Shown in pieces: positions 54,755-64,000 of a DNA stretch of 64,000 bases. Made by a program: the position numbers and the translations under genes. The DNA is from Macropodus opercularis. Its lineage: Eukaryota > Chordata > Actinopteri > Anabantiformes > Osphronemidae. How positions within the stretch are numbered: the stretch's first letter is position 1; the number at the start of each line of letters is the position of its first letter. The stretch spans positions 16,699,001-16,763,000 of the forward strand of contig CM061106.1 of the NCBI GenBank assembly GCA_030770545.1. Reading direction: 5' to 3'. The notes beneath the pieces were generated by a model. The model did not search any database and was not told the origin of the DNA. It saw nothing but the letters and a program-made list of their open reading frames with translations.

Positions 54755-55476
54755 TTAAAAGCGTCCCCTTGCCCTATGGGGACGTGACAGATTACTCCAA
54801 ACGCCGCAAGAGGACGTTCCCAGATTGCATCACTAAGCTCTGTCACGTCCCCATCTAGGTAGGGCGCGTAAACTAGCGAATGTGACCAGGTTTTTCCAAA
54901 CCAGCACACACTAAGCCAAGTAATAAGCGCACTCCAGAGAAGACGTATCCTCATCCAAAGAAAATGGCAGCTCACCCCTACAAGGCCCACAACAAGTGCG
55001 AATACACTAAGAAACAAACGCTCCTTAGGGAAATGAAGGTAACTGCACTGTAGCTGTCACTGGCTCTATTGTGCTATACTGAGCCTGGTGTTTGAATTTT
55101 TTGGAAAAGTAGCCTGTGCCCTGCTCATCCTCTTGCAGAAGTTAAAGCCCCGGCACCATACCCACTCGCGTCCACCTCCAGCTTAAAGGGGCGTGTAAAA
55201 AATGGGGCTCCTAGCTCAGGCGCACTGCAGAAGAGCACTTTGGCAGAGCCGGAAGCGTTTTGGCACTGCGGAGTCCAAAAAAAAAAGATTTGTTGTGAAG
55301 TTCAGTGAGTTACTTGGTTCGATTCCCGCCGAAGGAAAGCCGTAACGGCCGCAGTTGAGTCCAGTAAGTTAAAGAGTAAATCTGATTATCTTCTGCAACT
55401 TGCCGCGTCCACTTAGAAGTACAGGAGAAGCTTTGGTCCGCCGACTTGAAAAAAGGGGGCAGCAGTCCCCGTCCTC

Positions 55477-55548
55477 TGCATTGGCCGGGAATTGAACCCG
55501 GGTCAACTGCTTGGCAAGCAGCTATTCTCACCTCTATACCACCAATGC
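55477..55548 (-). tRNA. tRNA-Gly(GCC)
   Basis: Duplicate of 46338. Confidence 0.9.
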
Positions 55549-55959
55549 TTGAAAGCCTGTCATTGCCTTATGGGCACGTGACAGTTACCTCCAAACGTTG
55601 CAAGGGCAAAAGGAAACACCTGGTTCCAAAGCGTTTCTGCACTGTGGAGTCTAAAGAAAAGATTTGTTGTGAAGTTTACAGACTTCCTCTGCTGCGTTAT
55701 GTACTTCTCATCTGTAGAGGGCTTACGGCGTGAAGCCTGGCTACCTGAGTCGGTAGGTACATGTCACTTTCAACGTGTTTGCATGCACTCAAGGAACCAC
55801 AGTAAAGTGTGCTTTGTTTCACAAGCTGGTTTGGAAAGGTCTAACCTGTTTTCTTCATTGGAACCAGGGAATTAGAGAAACCCGGTTCTTTCCCAGAAAG
55901 ATTTCCATTTAGATGGGATCCTCGATTGCCCGAGGAAGGTGCCAGTCTCCAGCGTCGTC

Positions 55960-56031
55960 TCCCTGGTGGTCTAGTGGCTAGGATTCGGCACTTTCACTGC
56001 TGCGGCCCGGGTTCGATTCCCGGTCAGGGAA
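55960..56031 (+). tRNA. tRNA-Glu(UUC)
   Basis: Duplicate of 46821. Confidence 0.9.
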
Positions 56032-56164
56032 TGCCGTTTTAGCCGCGGTTGAGTTCACTACGTTGAAGACTAAATCTGATTACCTTCTGCAACTTGCTTG
56101 CTTAGAGCTGCAGGAGAAGCTTTGGTCCGCTGACTTGAAAAAGGGACCAGTTGCGCCTGTCCTC

Positions 56165-56235
56165 TGCGTTGGCCGGGAATTGAACCCGGGTCAACTGCTT
56201 GGGAGCAGCTATTCTCACCACTATACCACCAATGC
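56165..56235 (-). pseudogene. tRNA-Gly(CCC) with a 6-base anticodon loop
   Basis: Duplicate of 47026, with the same deletion. Confidence 0.82.
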
Positions 56236-56956
56236 TTAAAAGTGTCCCCTTGCCCTATGGGGACGTGACAGATTACTCCAAACGCCGCAAGAGGACGTTC
56301 CCAGATTGCATCACTGAGCTCTGTCACGTCCCCATCTAGGTAGGGCGCGTAACACACGAATGTGACCAGGTTATTCCAAGCCAGCACACACTAAGCCAAG
56401 TAATAAGCGCACTCCAGAGAAGACATATCCTCATCCAAAGAAAATGGCAGCTCACCCCTACAAGGCCCACAACAAGTGCGAATACACTAAGAAACAAACG
56501 CTCCTTAGGGAAATGCAGGTAACTGCACTGTAGCTGTCACTGGCTCTATTGTGCTATACTGAGCCTGGTGTTTGAATTTTTTGGAAAAGTAGCCTGTGCC
56601 CTGCTCATCCTCTTGCAGAAGTTAAAGCCCCGGCACCATACCCACTCGCGTCCACCTCCAGCTTAAAGGGGCGCGTAAAAAATGGGGCTCCTAGCTCAGG
56701 CGCACTGCAGAAGAGCACTTTGGCAGAGCCGGAAGCGTTTTGGCACTGCGGAGTCCAAAAAAAAAAGATTTGTTGTGAAGTTCAGTGAGTTACTTGGTTC
56801 GATTCCCGCCGAAGGAAAGCCGTAACGGCCGCAGTTGAGTCCAGTAAGTTAAAGAGTAAATCTGATTATCTTCTGCAACTTGCCGCGTCCACTTAGAAGT
56901 ACAGGAGAAGCTTTGGTCCGCCGACTTGAAAAAAGGGGGCAGCAGTCCCCGTCCTC

Positions 56957-57028
56957 TGCATTGGCCGGGAATTGAACCCTGGTAAACTGCTTGGCAAACA
57001 GTTATTCTCACTACTATACCACCAATGC
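56957..57028 (-). tRNA. tRNA-Gly(GCC), several lesions
   Basis: Duplicate of 47818. Confidence 0.63.
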
Positions 57029-57439
57029 TTGAAAGCCTGTCATTGCCTTATGGGCACGTGACAGTTACCTCCAAACGTTGCAAGGGCAAAAGGAAACACC
57101 TGGTTCCAAAGCGTTTCTGCACTGTGGAGTCTAAAGAAAAGATTTGTTGTGAAGTTTACAGACTTCCTCTGCTGCGTTATGTACTTCTCATCTGTAGAGG
57201 GCTTACGGCGTGAAGCCTGGCTACCTGAGTCGGTAGGTACATGTCACTTTCAACGTGTTTGCATGCACTCAAGGAACCACAGTAAAGTGTGCTTTGTTTC
57301 ACAAGCTGGTTTGGAAAGGTCTAACCTGTTTTCTTCATTGGAACCAGGGAATTAGAGAAACCCGATTCTTTCCCAGAAAGATTTCCATTTAGATGGGATC
57401 CTCGATTGCCCTAGGAAGGTGCCAGTCAACAGCGTCGTC

Positions 57440-57511
57440 TCCCTGGTGGTCTAGTGGCTAGGATTCGGCACTTTCACTGCCGCGGCCCGGGTTCGATTCC
57501 CGGTCAGGGAA
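57440..57511 (+). tRNA. tRNA-Glu(UUC)
   Basis: Duplicate of 48301. Confidence 0.93.
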
Positions 57512-57644
57512 TGCCGTTTTAGCCGCGGTTGAGTTCAGTACGTTGAAGACTAAATCTGATTACCTTCTGCAACTTGCTTGCTTAGAGGTGCAGGAGAAGC
57601 TTTGGTCTGCTGACTTGAAAAAGGGGGCAGTTGTGCCTGTCTTC

Positions 57645-57716
57645 TGCATTGGCCGGGAATTGAACCCGGGTCAACTGCTTGGGAAGCAGCTATTCTCACC
57701 ACTATACCACCAATGC
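57645..57716 (-). tRNA. tRNA-Gly(CCC)
   Basis: Duplicate of 48506. Confidence 0.92.
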
Positions 57717-58474
57717 TTAAAAGCTTCCCCTTGCCCTATGGGGACGTGACAGATTACTCCAAACGCCGCAAGAGGACGTTCCCAGATTGCATCACTGAGC
57801 TCTGTCACGTCCCCATCTAGGTAGGGCGCGTAACACAGGAATGTGACCAGGTTATTCCAAACCAGCACACACTAAGCCAAGTAATAAGCGCACACCAGAG
57901 AAGACGTAACCTCATCTAAAGAAAATGGCAGCTCATCCCTACTTTACAGAAGGTCCCAAAACAAACAGAATATAGGCACAAGGCCCACAACAAGTGCGAA
58001 TACACTAAGGAACAAACGCTCCTTAGGGAAATGCAGGTAACTGCACTGTAGCTGTCACTGGCTCTATTGTGCTATACTGAGCCTGGTGTTTGAATTTTTT
58101 GGAAAAGTAGCCTGTGCCCTGCTCTTCCTCTTGCAGAAGTTAAAGCCCCGGCACCATACCCACTCGCGTCCACCTCCAGCTTGAAGGGGCGCGTAAAAAA
58201 TGGGGCTCCTAGCTCAGGAGCACTGCAGAAGAGCACTTTGGCAGAGCCGGAAGCGTTTTGGCACTGCGGAGTCCAAAAAAAAAAGATTTGTTGTGAAGTT
58301 CAGTGAGTTACTTGGTTCGATTCCCGCCAAAGGAAAGCCGTAACGGCCGCAGTTGAGTCAAGTAAGTTAAAGAGTAAATCTGATTATCTTCTGCAACTTG
58401 CCGCGTCCACTTAGAAGTACAGGAGAAGCTTTGGTCCGCTGACTTGAAAAAAGGGGGCAGCAGTCCCCGTCCTC

Positions 58475-58546
58475 TGCATTGGCCGAGAATTGAACCCGGG
58501 TCAACTGCTTGGCAAGCAGCTATTCTCACCACTATACCACCAATGC
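58475..58546 (-). tRNA. tRNA-Gly(GCC)
   Basis: Duplicate of 49336. Confidence 0.88.
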
Positions 58547-58957
58547 TTGAAAGCCTGTCATTGCCTTATGGGCACGTGACAGTTACCTCCAAACGTTGCA
58601 AGGGCAAAAGGAAACACCTGGTTCCAAAGCGTTTCTGCACTGTGGAGTCTAAAGAAAAGATTTGTTGTGAAGTTTACAGACTTCCTCTGCTGCGTTATGT
58701 ACTTCTCATCTGTAGAGGGCTTACGGCGTGAAGCCTGGCTACCTGAGTCGGTAGGTACATGTCACTTTCAACGTGTTTGCATGCACTCAAGGAACCACAG
58801 TAAAGTGTGCTTTGTTTCACAAGCTGGTTTGGAAAGGTCTAACCTGTTTTCTTCATTGGAACCAGGGAATTAGAGAAACCCGATTCTTTCCCAGAAAGAT
58901 TTCCATTTAGATGGGATCCTCGATTGCCCTAGGAAGGTGCCAGTCAACAGCGTCGTC

Positions 58958-59029
58958 TCCCTGGTGGTCTAGTGGCTAGGATTCGGCACTTTCACTGCCG
59001 CGGCCCGGGTTCGATTCCCGGTCAGGGAA
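58958..59029 (+). tRNA. tRNA-Glu(UUC)
   Basis: Duplicate of 49819. Confidence 0.93.
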
Positions 59030-59162
59030 TGCCGTTTTAGCCGCGGTTGAGTTCAGTACGTTGAAGACTAAATCTGATTACCTTCTGCAACTTGCTTGCT
59101 TAGAGGTGCAGGAGAAGCTTTGGTCTGCTGACTTGAAAAAGGGGGCAGTTGTGCCTGTCTTC

Positions 59163-59234
59163 TGCATTGGCCGGGAATTGAACCCGGGTCAACTGCTTGG
59201 GAAGCAGCTATTCTCACCACTATACCACCAATGC
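59163..59234 (-). tRNA. tRNA-Gly(CCC)
   Basis: Duplicate of 50024. Confidence 0.92.
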
Positions 59235-59992
59235 TTAAAAGCGTCCCCTTGCCCTATGGGGACGTGACAGATTACTCCAAACGCCGCAAGAGGACGTTCT
59301 CAGATTGCATCACTGAGCTCTGTCACGTCCCCATCTAGGTAGGGCGCGTAACACAGGAATGTGACCAGGTTATTCCAAACCAGCACACACTAAGCCAAGT
59401 AATAAGCGCACACCAGAGAAGACGTAACCTCATCTAAAGAAAATGGCAGCTCATCCCTACTTTACAGAAGGTCCCAAAACAAACAGAATATAGGCACAAG
59501 GCCCACAACAAGTGCGAATACACTAAGGAACAAACGCTCCTTAGGGAAATGCAGGTAACTGCACTGTAGCTGTCACTGGCTCTATTGTGCTATACTGAGC
59601 CTGGTGTTTGAATTTTTTGGAAAAGTAGCCTGTGCCCTGCTCTTCCTCTTGCAGAAGTTAAAGCCCCGGCACCATACCCACTCGCGTCCACCTCCAGCTT
59701 GAAGGGGCGCGTAAAAAATGGGGCTCCTAGCTCAGGAGCACTGCAGAAGAGCACTTTGGCAGAGCCGGAAGCGTTTTGGCACTGCGGAGTCCAAAAAAAA
59801 AAGATTTGTTGTGAAGTTCAGTGAGTTACTTGGTTCGATTCCCGCCAAAGGAAAGCCGTAACGGCCGCAGTTGAGTCAAGTAAGTTAAAGAGTAAATCTG
59901 ATTATCTTCTGCAACTTGCCGCGTCCACTTAGAAGTACAGGAGAAGCTTTGGTCCGCTGACTTGAAAAAAGGGGGCAGCAGTCCCCGTCCTC

Positions 59993-60064
59993 TGCATTGG
60001 CCGAGAATTGAACCCGGGTCAACTGCTTGGCAAGCAGCTATTCTCACCACTATACCACCAATGC
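59993..60064 (-). tRNA. tRNA-Gly(GCC)
   Basis: Duplicate of 50854. Confidence 0.88.
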
Positions 60065-60250
60065 TTGAAAGCCTGTCATTGCCTTATGGGCACGTGACAG
60101 TTACCTCCAAACGTTGCAAGGGCAAAAGGAAACACCTGGTTCCAAAGCGTTTCTGCACTGTGGAGTCTAAAGAAAAGATTTGTTGTGAAGTTTAGAGACT
60201 TCCTCTGCTGCGTTATGTACTTCTCATCTGTAGAGGGCTTACGGCGTGAA

Positions 60251-60323
60251 GCCTGGCTACTTGAGTCGGTAGAGCATCAGACTTTTCATCTGAGTGTCCA
60301 AGTGTCAAGTCCCTACTCAGCCG
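60251..60323 (+). pseudogene. tRNA-Lys(UUU)-like, decayed
   Basis: Duplicate of 51112. Confidence 0.83.
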
Positions 60324-60768
60324 AAGGCACCTTATTTCTGCAGGTCTTTAGTGTTGAGAGGTGACGTCGAAAATCGCTTCGACGTGCTGTTGCCAACAGA
60401 GCTTTGCGTGCTTTTCTCCCCAAGGCGTCACTAAAACCTCCTCCTGTTCTGTCAAACACAGCGCAATTACTGTGAAGGCACCTATGCTCGTCACCATGCT
60501 ACCAGTTTTGTGAAACCTGGTAACAAACTTGTCACTTTCAACGTGTTTGCATGCACTCAAGGAACCACAGTAAAGTGTGCTTTGTTTCACAAGCTGGTTT
60601 GGAAAGGTCTAACCTGTGTTCCCGGTCGGGGAATGCCGTTTTAGCGGCGGTTGAGTCCAGTACGTTAAAAAGACTAAATCTGATTACCTTCTGCAACTCG
60701 CTTGCTTAGAGGTGCAGGAGAAGCTTTGGTCCGCTGATTTGAAAAAGGGGGCAGTTGTGCCTGTCCTC

Positions 60769-60840
60769 TGCATTGGCCGGGAATTGAACCCGGGTCAACT
60801 GCTTGGGAAGCAGCTATTCTCACCACTATACCACCAATGC
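60769..60840 (-). tRNA. tRNA-Gly(CCC)
   Basis: Canonical A58, unlike its 9,139-bp counterpart at 51630, so the duplication edge lies close to here. Confidence 0.92.
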
Positions 60841-61474
60841 TTAAAAGCAGACCCTTGCCCTAAAGGGACGTGACAGATTACTCCAAACGCCGCAAAAGGA
60901 CGTTCCCAGATTGCATCACTGAGCTCTGTCACGTCCCCATCTAGGTAGGGCGCGTAACACACGAATGTGACCAGGTTATTCCAAACCCGTTCTCCCCAAA
61001 CCAGCACACACTAAGCCAAGTAATAAGCGCACGCCAGAGAAGACGTAACCTCATCCAAAGAAAATGGCAGCTCACCCCTACTTTACAGGAGGTCCCAAAA
61101 CAAACAGAATATAGGCACAAGGCCCACAACAAGTCACTAAAACCTCCTCCTGTTCTGTCAAACACAGCGCAATTACTGTGAAGGCACCTATGCTCGTCAC
61201 CATGCTACCAGTTTTGTGAAACCTGGTAACAAACATGTCACTTTCAACGTGTTTGCATGCACTCAAGGAACCACAGTAAAGTGTGCTTTGTTTCACAAGC
61301 TGGTTTGGAAAGGTCTAACCTGTGTTCCCGGTCGGGGAATGCCGTTTTAGCGGCGGTTGAGTCCAGTACGTTAAAAAGACTAAATCTGATTACCTTCTGC
61401 AACTTGCTTGCTTAGAGGTGCAGGAGAAGCTTTGGTCCGCTGACTTGAAAAAGGGGGCAGCTGTGCCTGTCCTC

Positions 61475-61546
61475 TGCATTGGCCGGGAATTGAACCCGGG
61501 TCAACTGCTTGGCAAGCAGCTATTCTCACCACTATACCACCAATGC
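61475..61546 (-). tRNA. tRNA-Gly(GCC)
   Basis: Canonical. Its 3' flank is of the Gly(CCC) type and its 5' flank of the Gly(GCC) type, another hybrid with the switch in or near the gene. Confidence 0.92.
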
Positions 61547-61732
61547 TTGAAAGCCTGTCATTGCCTTATGGGCACGTGACAGTTACCTCCAAACGTTGCA
61601 AGGGCAAAAGGAAACACCTGGTTCCAAAGCGTTTCTGCACTGTGGAGTCTAAAGAAAAGATTTGTTGTGAAGTTTAGAGACTTCCTCTGCTGCGTTATGT
61701 ACTTCTCATCTGTAGAGGGCTTACGGCGTGAA

Positions 61733-61805
61733 GCCTGGCTACTTGAGTCGGTAGAGCATCAGACTTTTCATCTGAGTGTCCAAGTGTCAAGTCCCTACTC
61801 AGCCG
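61733..61805 (+). pseudogene. tRNA-Lys(UUU)-like, decayed
   Basis: The 1,482-bp duplicate of 60251. Confidence 0.83.
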
Positions 61806-62250
61806 AAGGCACCTTATTTCTGCAGGTCTTTAGTGTTGAGAGGTGACGTCGAAAATCGCTTCGACGTGCTGTTGCCAACAGAGCTTTGCGTGCTTTTCTC
61901 CCCAAGGCGTCACTAAAACCTCCTCCTGTTCTGTCAAACACAGCGCAATTACTGTGAAGGCACCTATGCTCGTCACCATGCTACCAGTTTTGTGAAACCT
62001 GGTAACAAACATGTCACTTTCAACGTGTTTGCATGCACTCAAGGAACCACAGTAAAGTGTGCTTTGTTTCACAAGCTGGTTTGGAAAGGTCTAACCTGTG
62101 TTCCCGGTCGGGGAATGCCGTTTTAGCGGCGGTTGAGTCCAGTACGTTAAAAAGACTAAATCTGATTACCTTCTGCAACTTGCTTGCTTAGAGGTGCAGG
62201 AGAAGCTTTGGTCCGCTGACTTGAAAAAGGGGGCAGCTGTGCCTGTCCTC

Positions 62251-62322
62251 TGCATTGGCCGGGAATTGAACCCGGGTCAACTGCTTGGGAAGCAGCTATT
62301 CTCACCACTATACCACCAATGC
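62251..62322 (-). tRNA. tRNA-Gly(CCC)
   Basis: Canonical. Confidence 0.92.
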
Positions 62323-62915
62323 TTAAAAGCAGACCCTTGCCCTAAAGGGACGTGACAGATTACTCCAAACGCCGCAAAAGGACGTTCCCAGATTGCATCA
62401 CTGAGCTCTGTCACGTCCCCATCTAGGTAGGGCGCGTAACACACGAATGTGACCAGGTTATTCCAAACCCGTTCTCCCCAAACCAGCACACACTAAGCCA
62501 AGTAATAAGCGCACGCCAGAGAAGACGTAACCTCATCCAAAGAAAATGGCAGCTCACCCCTACTTTACAGGAGGTCCCAAAACAAACAGAATATAGGCAC
62601 AAGGCCCACAACAAGTCACTAAAACCTCCTCCTGTTCTGTCAAACACAGCTCAATTACTGTGAAGGCACCTATGCTCGTTACCATGCTACCAGTTTTGTG
62701 AAACCTGGTAACAAACATGTCACTTTCAACGTGTTTGCATGCACTCAAGGAACCACAGTAAAGTGTGCTTTGTTTCACAAGCTGGTTTGGAAAGGTCTAA
62801 CCTGTTTTCTTCATTGGAACCAGGGAATTAGAGAAACCCGGTTCTTTCCCAAAAAGATTTCCATTTAGATGGGATCCTCGATTGCCCGAGGAAGGTGCCA
62901 GTCACCAGCTCCGTC

Positions 62916-62987
62916 TCCCTGGTGGTCTAGTGGCTAGGATTCGGCACTTTCACTGCCGCGGCCCGGGTTCGATTCCTGGTCAGGGAA
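62916..62987 (+). tRNA. tRNA-Glu(UUC)
   Basis: As 45339, with the T-stem wobble. Confidence 0.92.
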
Positions 62988-63120
62988 TGCCGTTTTAGCC
63001 GCGGTTGAGTTCAGTACGTTGAAGACTAAATCTGATTACCTTCTGCAACTTGCTTGCTTAGAGGTGCAGGAGAAGCTTTGGTCCGCTGACTTGAAAAAGG
63101 GGGCAGTTGTGCCTGTCCTC

Positions 63121-63192
63121 TGCATTGGCCGGGAATTGAACCCGGGTCAACTGCTTGGGAAGCAGCTATTCTCACCACTATACCACCAATGC
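63121..63192 (-). tRNA. tRNA-Gly(CCC), last array gene
   Basis: Canonical. Its 5' end abuts the TTAA where the piggyBac element is inserted, so its upstream sequence is replaced; the internal promoter is untouched. Confidence 0.92.
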
Positions 63193-63196
63193 TTAA

Positions 63197-64000
63197 CACT
63201 AGAAGTCCCAGAGATTTCTAACCCTCCTTTGGCCAAGTGGATGCTAACTGGCTAGTCTTTTGGCTATCATTAGCATCAATTCATGTGTAAATAAGGTCAT
63301 TACCTGAGCAATCTGCAGGGGGTTTGGGGGGGTGTGTGTGAATGGTTGCTGGTGGCTTGTTTGTATGTGTGGGGGAGGGATGGCTGCTAAAAGCAGAGAA
63401 CTAGTTTGACCAGATTTCCCCCGCTTTGCTGCTCCTCAACCAAAAAAGAGCCTGTTTGTGGACTGACCTGACAGAGACAGTGAAAGATGGCACAGTGTGG
63501 CATGAAGAACAGGTGGGGACGTGTCTCCCTTTCACCCCAATCAAAGCGTAGGCTGCAGATGGAGAGCCAACGGCTAAGGCCAGGAAAAGTATCTCGAGTC
63601 GCCTTCAGAGCTTCCTGTGTTTCATCATCATCATGTTCATTGACATGCTTCATAGCATTCAAGAATAGACTATAAAAACATGCACAGGAAGATGTTCATG
63701 GTCCTCCCTGAACTAATGGCATTTATTGCAATTGTCATCTTGCGGGTTATTACCAAAGTTCCATCACATAGTACCTTGGTAATGGTTGCTGGTGGCTTGT
63801 TTGTATGTGTGGGGGAGGGAGAGCTGCTAAAAGCAGAGAACTTGAGTCTCCTGGATGATTGAGAATCTTCACAGACTTCATTTACCTTCAATTCTTCATT
63901 CATGAATTCAATTCATTCTCACATTGGAATGTAGGGTCTTGCCCAGGTATAAAAAGATATGAATTAACACATCTAATTGCACACAGCTAGCTCTCAGATG
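63197..64000 (+). mobile_element. Decayed piggyBac-like element (left part; continues beyond the window)
   Basis: Starts CACTAGAAGTCCCAGAGA directly after TTAA at 63193-63196, where intact units have CTTAAAAGC, so it inserted at a TTAA site. Frames on + include LPELMAFIAIVILRVITKVP (about 63704-63763), matching the E-L-x-A-F-x-G/A-x-x-I-L pattern of piggyBac transposases, with stops and shifts around it. A segment of about 60 bp at 63343-63403 recurs at 63781-63841. No intact frame is present; the right end is outside the window. Confidence 0.65.

Larger units (their letters stand above)
42460..60740. repeat. Tandem duplication with a 9,139-bp period
   Basis: About 42,460-51,600 and 51,600-60,740 match at a constant offset of 9,139 bp, including rare variants such as the Gly with a 6-base anticodon loop (47026/56165). 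I noticed a few differences (for example near 43130 versus 52268), so it is not a perfect copy. The boundaries are approximate. Confidence 0.9.
59995..62802. repeat. Tandem duplication with a 1,482-bp period
   Basis: About 59,995-61,320 and 61,477-62,802 match at an offset of 1,482 bp, including the decayed Lys and an unusual join at 61,134/62,616 where the spacer after Gly runs straight into the Lys-downstream spacer, skipping a half-unit. Confidence 0.85.
42173..63192. repeat. Array 2, fourth segment (long regular array)
   Basis: About fourteen units of roughly 1.5 kb with Glu(UUC)-Gly(CCC) pairs alternating with Glu-relic-Gly(GCC). Most inter-half spacers carry the 22-bp Lys stub; full decayed Lys remains at 51112, 60251 and 61733. 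At 51478, 60617, 61320 and 62099 the Glu gene is deleted to its last 14-15 bases (GTTCCCGGTCGGGGAA). The 500-600 bp spacers after each Gly(CCC) gene hold no other recognised gene. Confidence 0.93.

Overview
The window is vertebrate, most likely teleost fish, repeat DNA. Evidence: tRNA genes with eukaryotic internal A/B boxes and T-run terminators, no encoded CCA, spliced-gene signals, and teleost-type mobile elements (a retrovirus with in-frame gag-UGA-pol, a Penelope-like element with a hammerhead motif, a Charlie-like hAT, a TTAA-inserted piggyBac relic). Tandem tRNA arrays this dense are known from tRNA-rich heterochromatin such as zebrafish chr4q. The species cannot be fixed from the sequence.

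Layout. 1-5948: array 1, a 1231-1232 bp unit repeated almost five times, each with tRNA-Val(UAC) on + and tRNA-Phe(GAA) and tRNA-Asp(GUC) on -. A 23-bp foldback (5947-6002) joins it to array 2, which fills most of the rest. The array 2 unit (about 1.5 kb) holds a convergent pair tRNA-Glu(UUC) + / tRNA-Gly(CCC) -, then a half-unit with a Glu 3' relic (orphan B box) and tRNA-Gly(GCC) -, then a decayed tRNA-Lys. A divergent, probably older block (22.5-24.8 kb, copied at 37.1-38.0 kb) keeps good tRNA-Lys(UUU) and one tRNA-Glu(CUC).

Array 2 is interrupted by a defective endogenous retrovirus (7026-15305), a non-array island (about 17.1-22.5 kb) with a retroviral LTR split by a 5'-truncated Penelope-like element (17611-19304), a small hAT-type MITE (20483-20878) and possible minus-strand exons, an intact Charlie-like hAT transposon (26234-28994) and its duplicate (39404-42164), and a decayed piggyBac element at the right edge (63197-end).

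Recent rearrangement is extensive: a block of about 5.7 kb repeated 13,170 bp away, a 3,000-bp tandem duplication, a 9,139-bp tandem duplication and a 1,482-bp one, several with edges in or near tRNA-Gly genes. Host function, if any, is RNA polymerase III transcription of tRNAs; the protein-coding content is transposon or retrovirus derived. The most unusual points are the candidate 2H-phosphoesterase-like module between protease and reverse transcriptase of the retroviral Pol, anticodon switching between tRNA-Gly copies, orphan B boxes repeated in each unit, and internal polymerase III stop signals in three of five tRNA-Phe copies.
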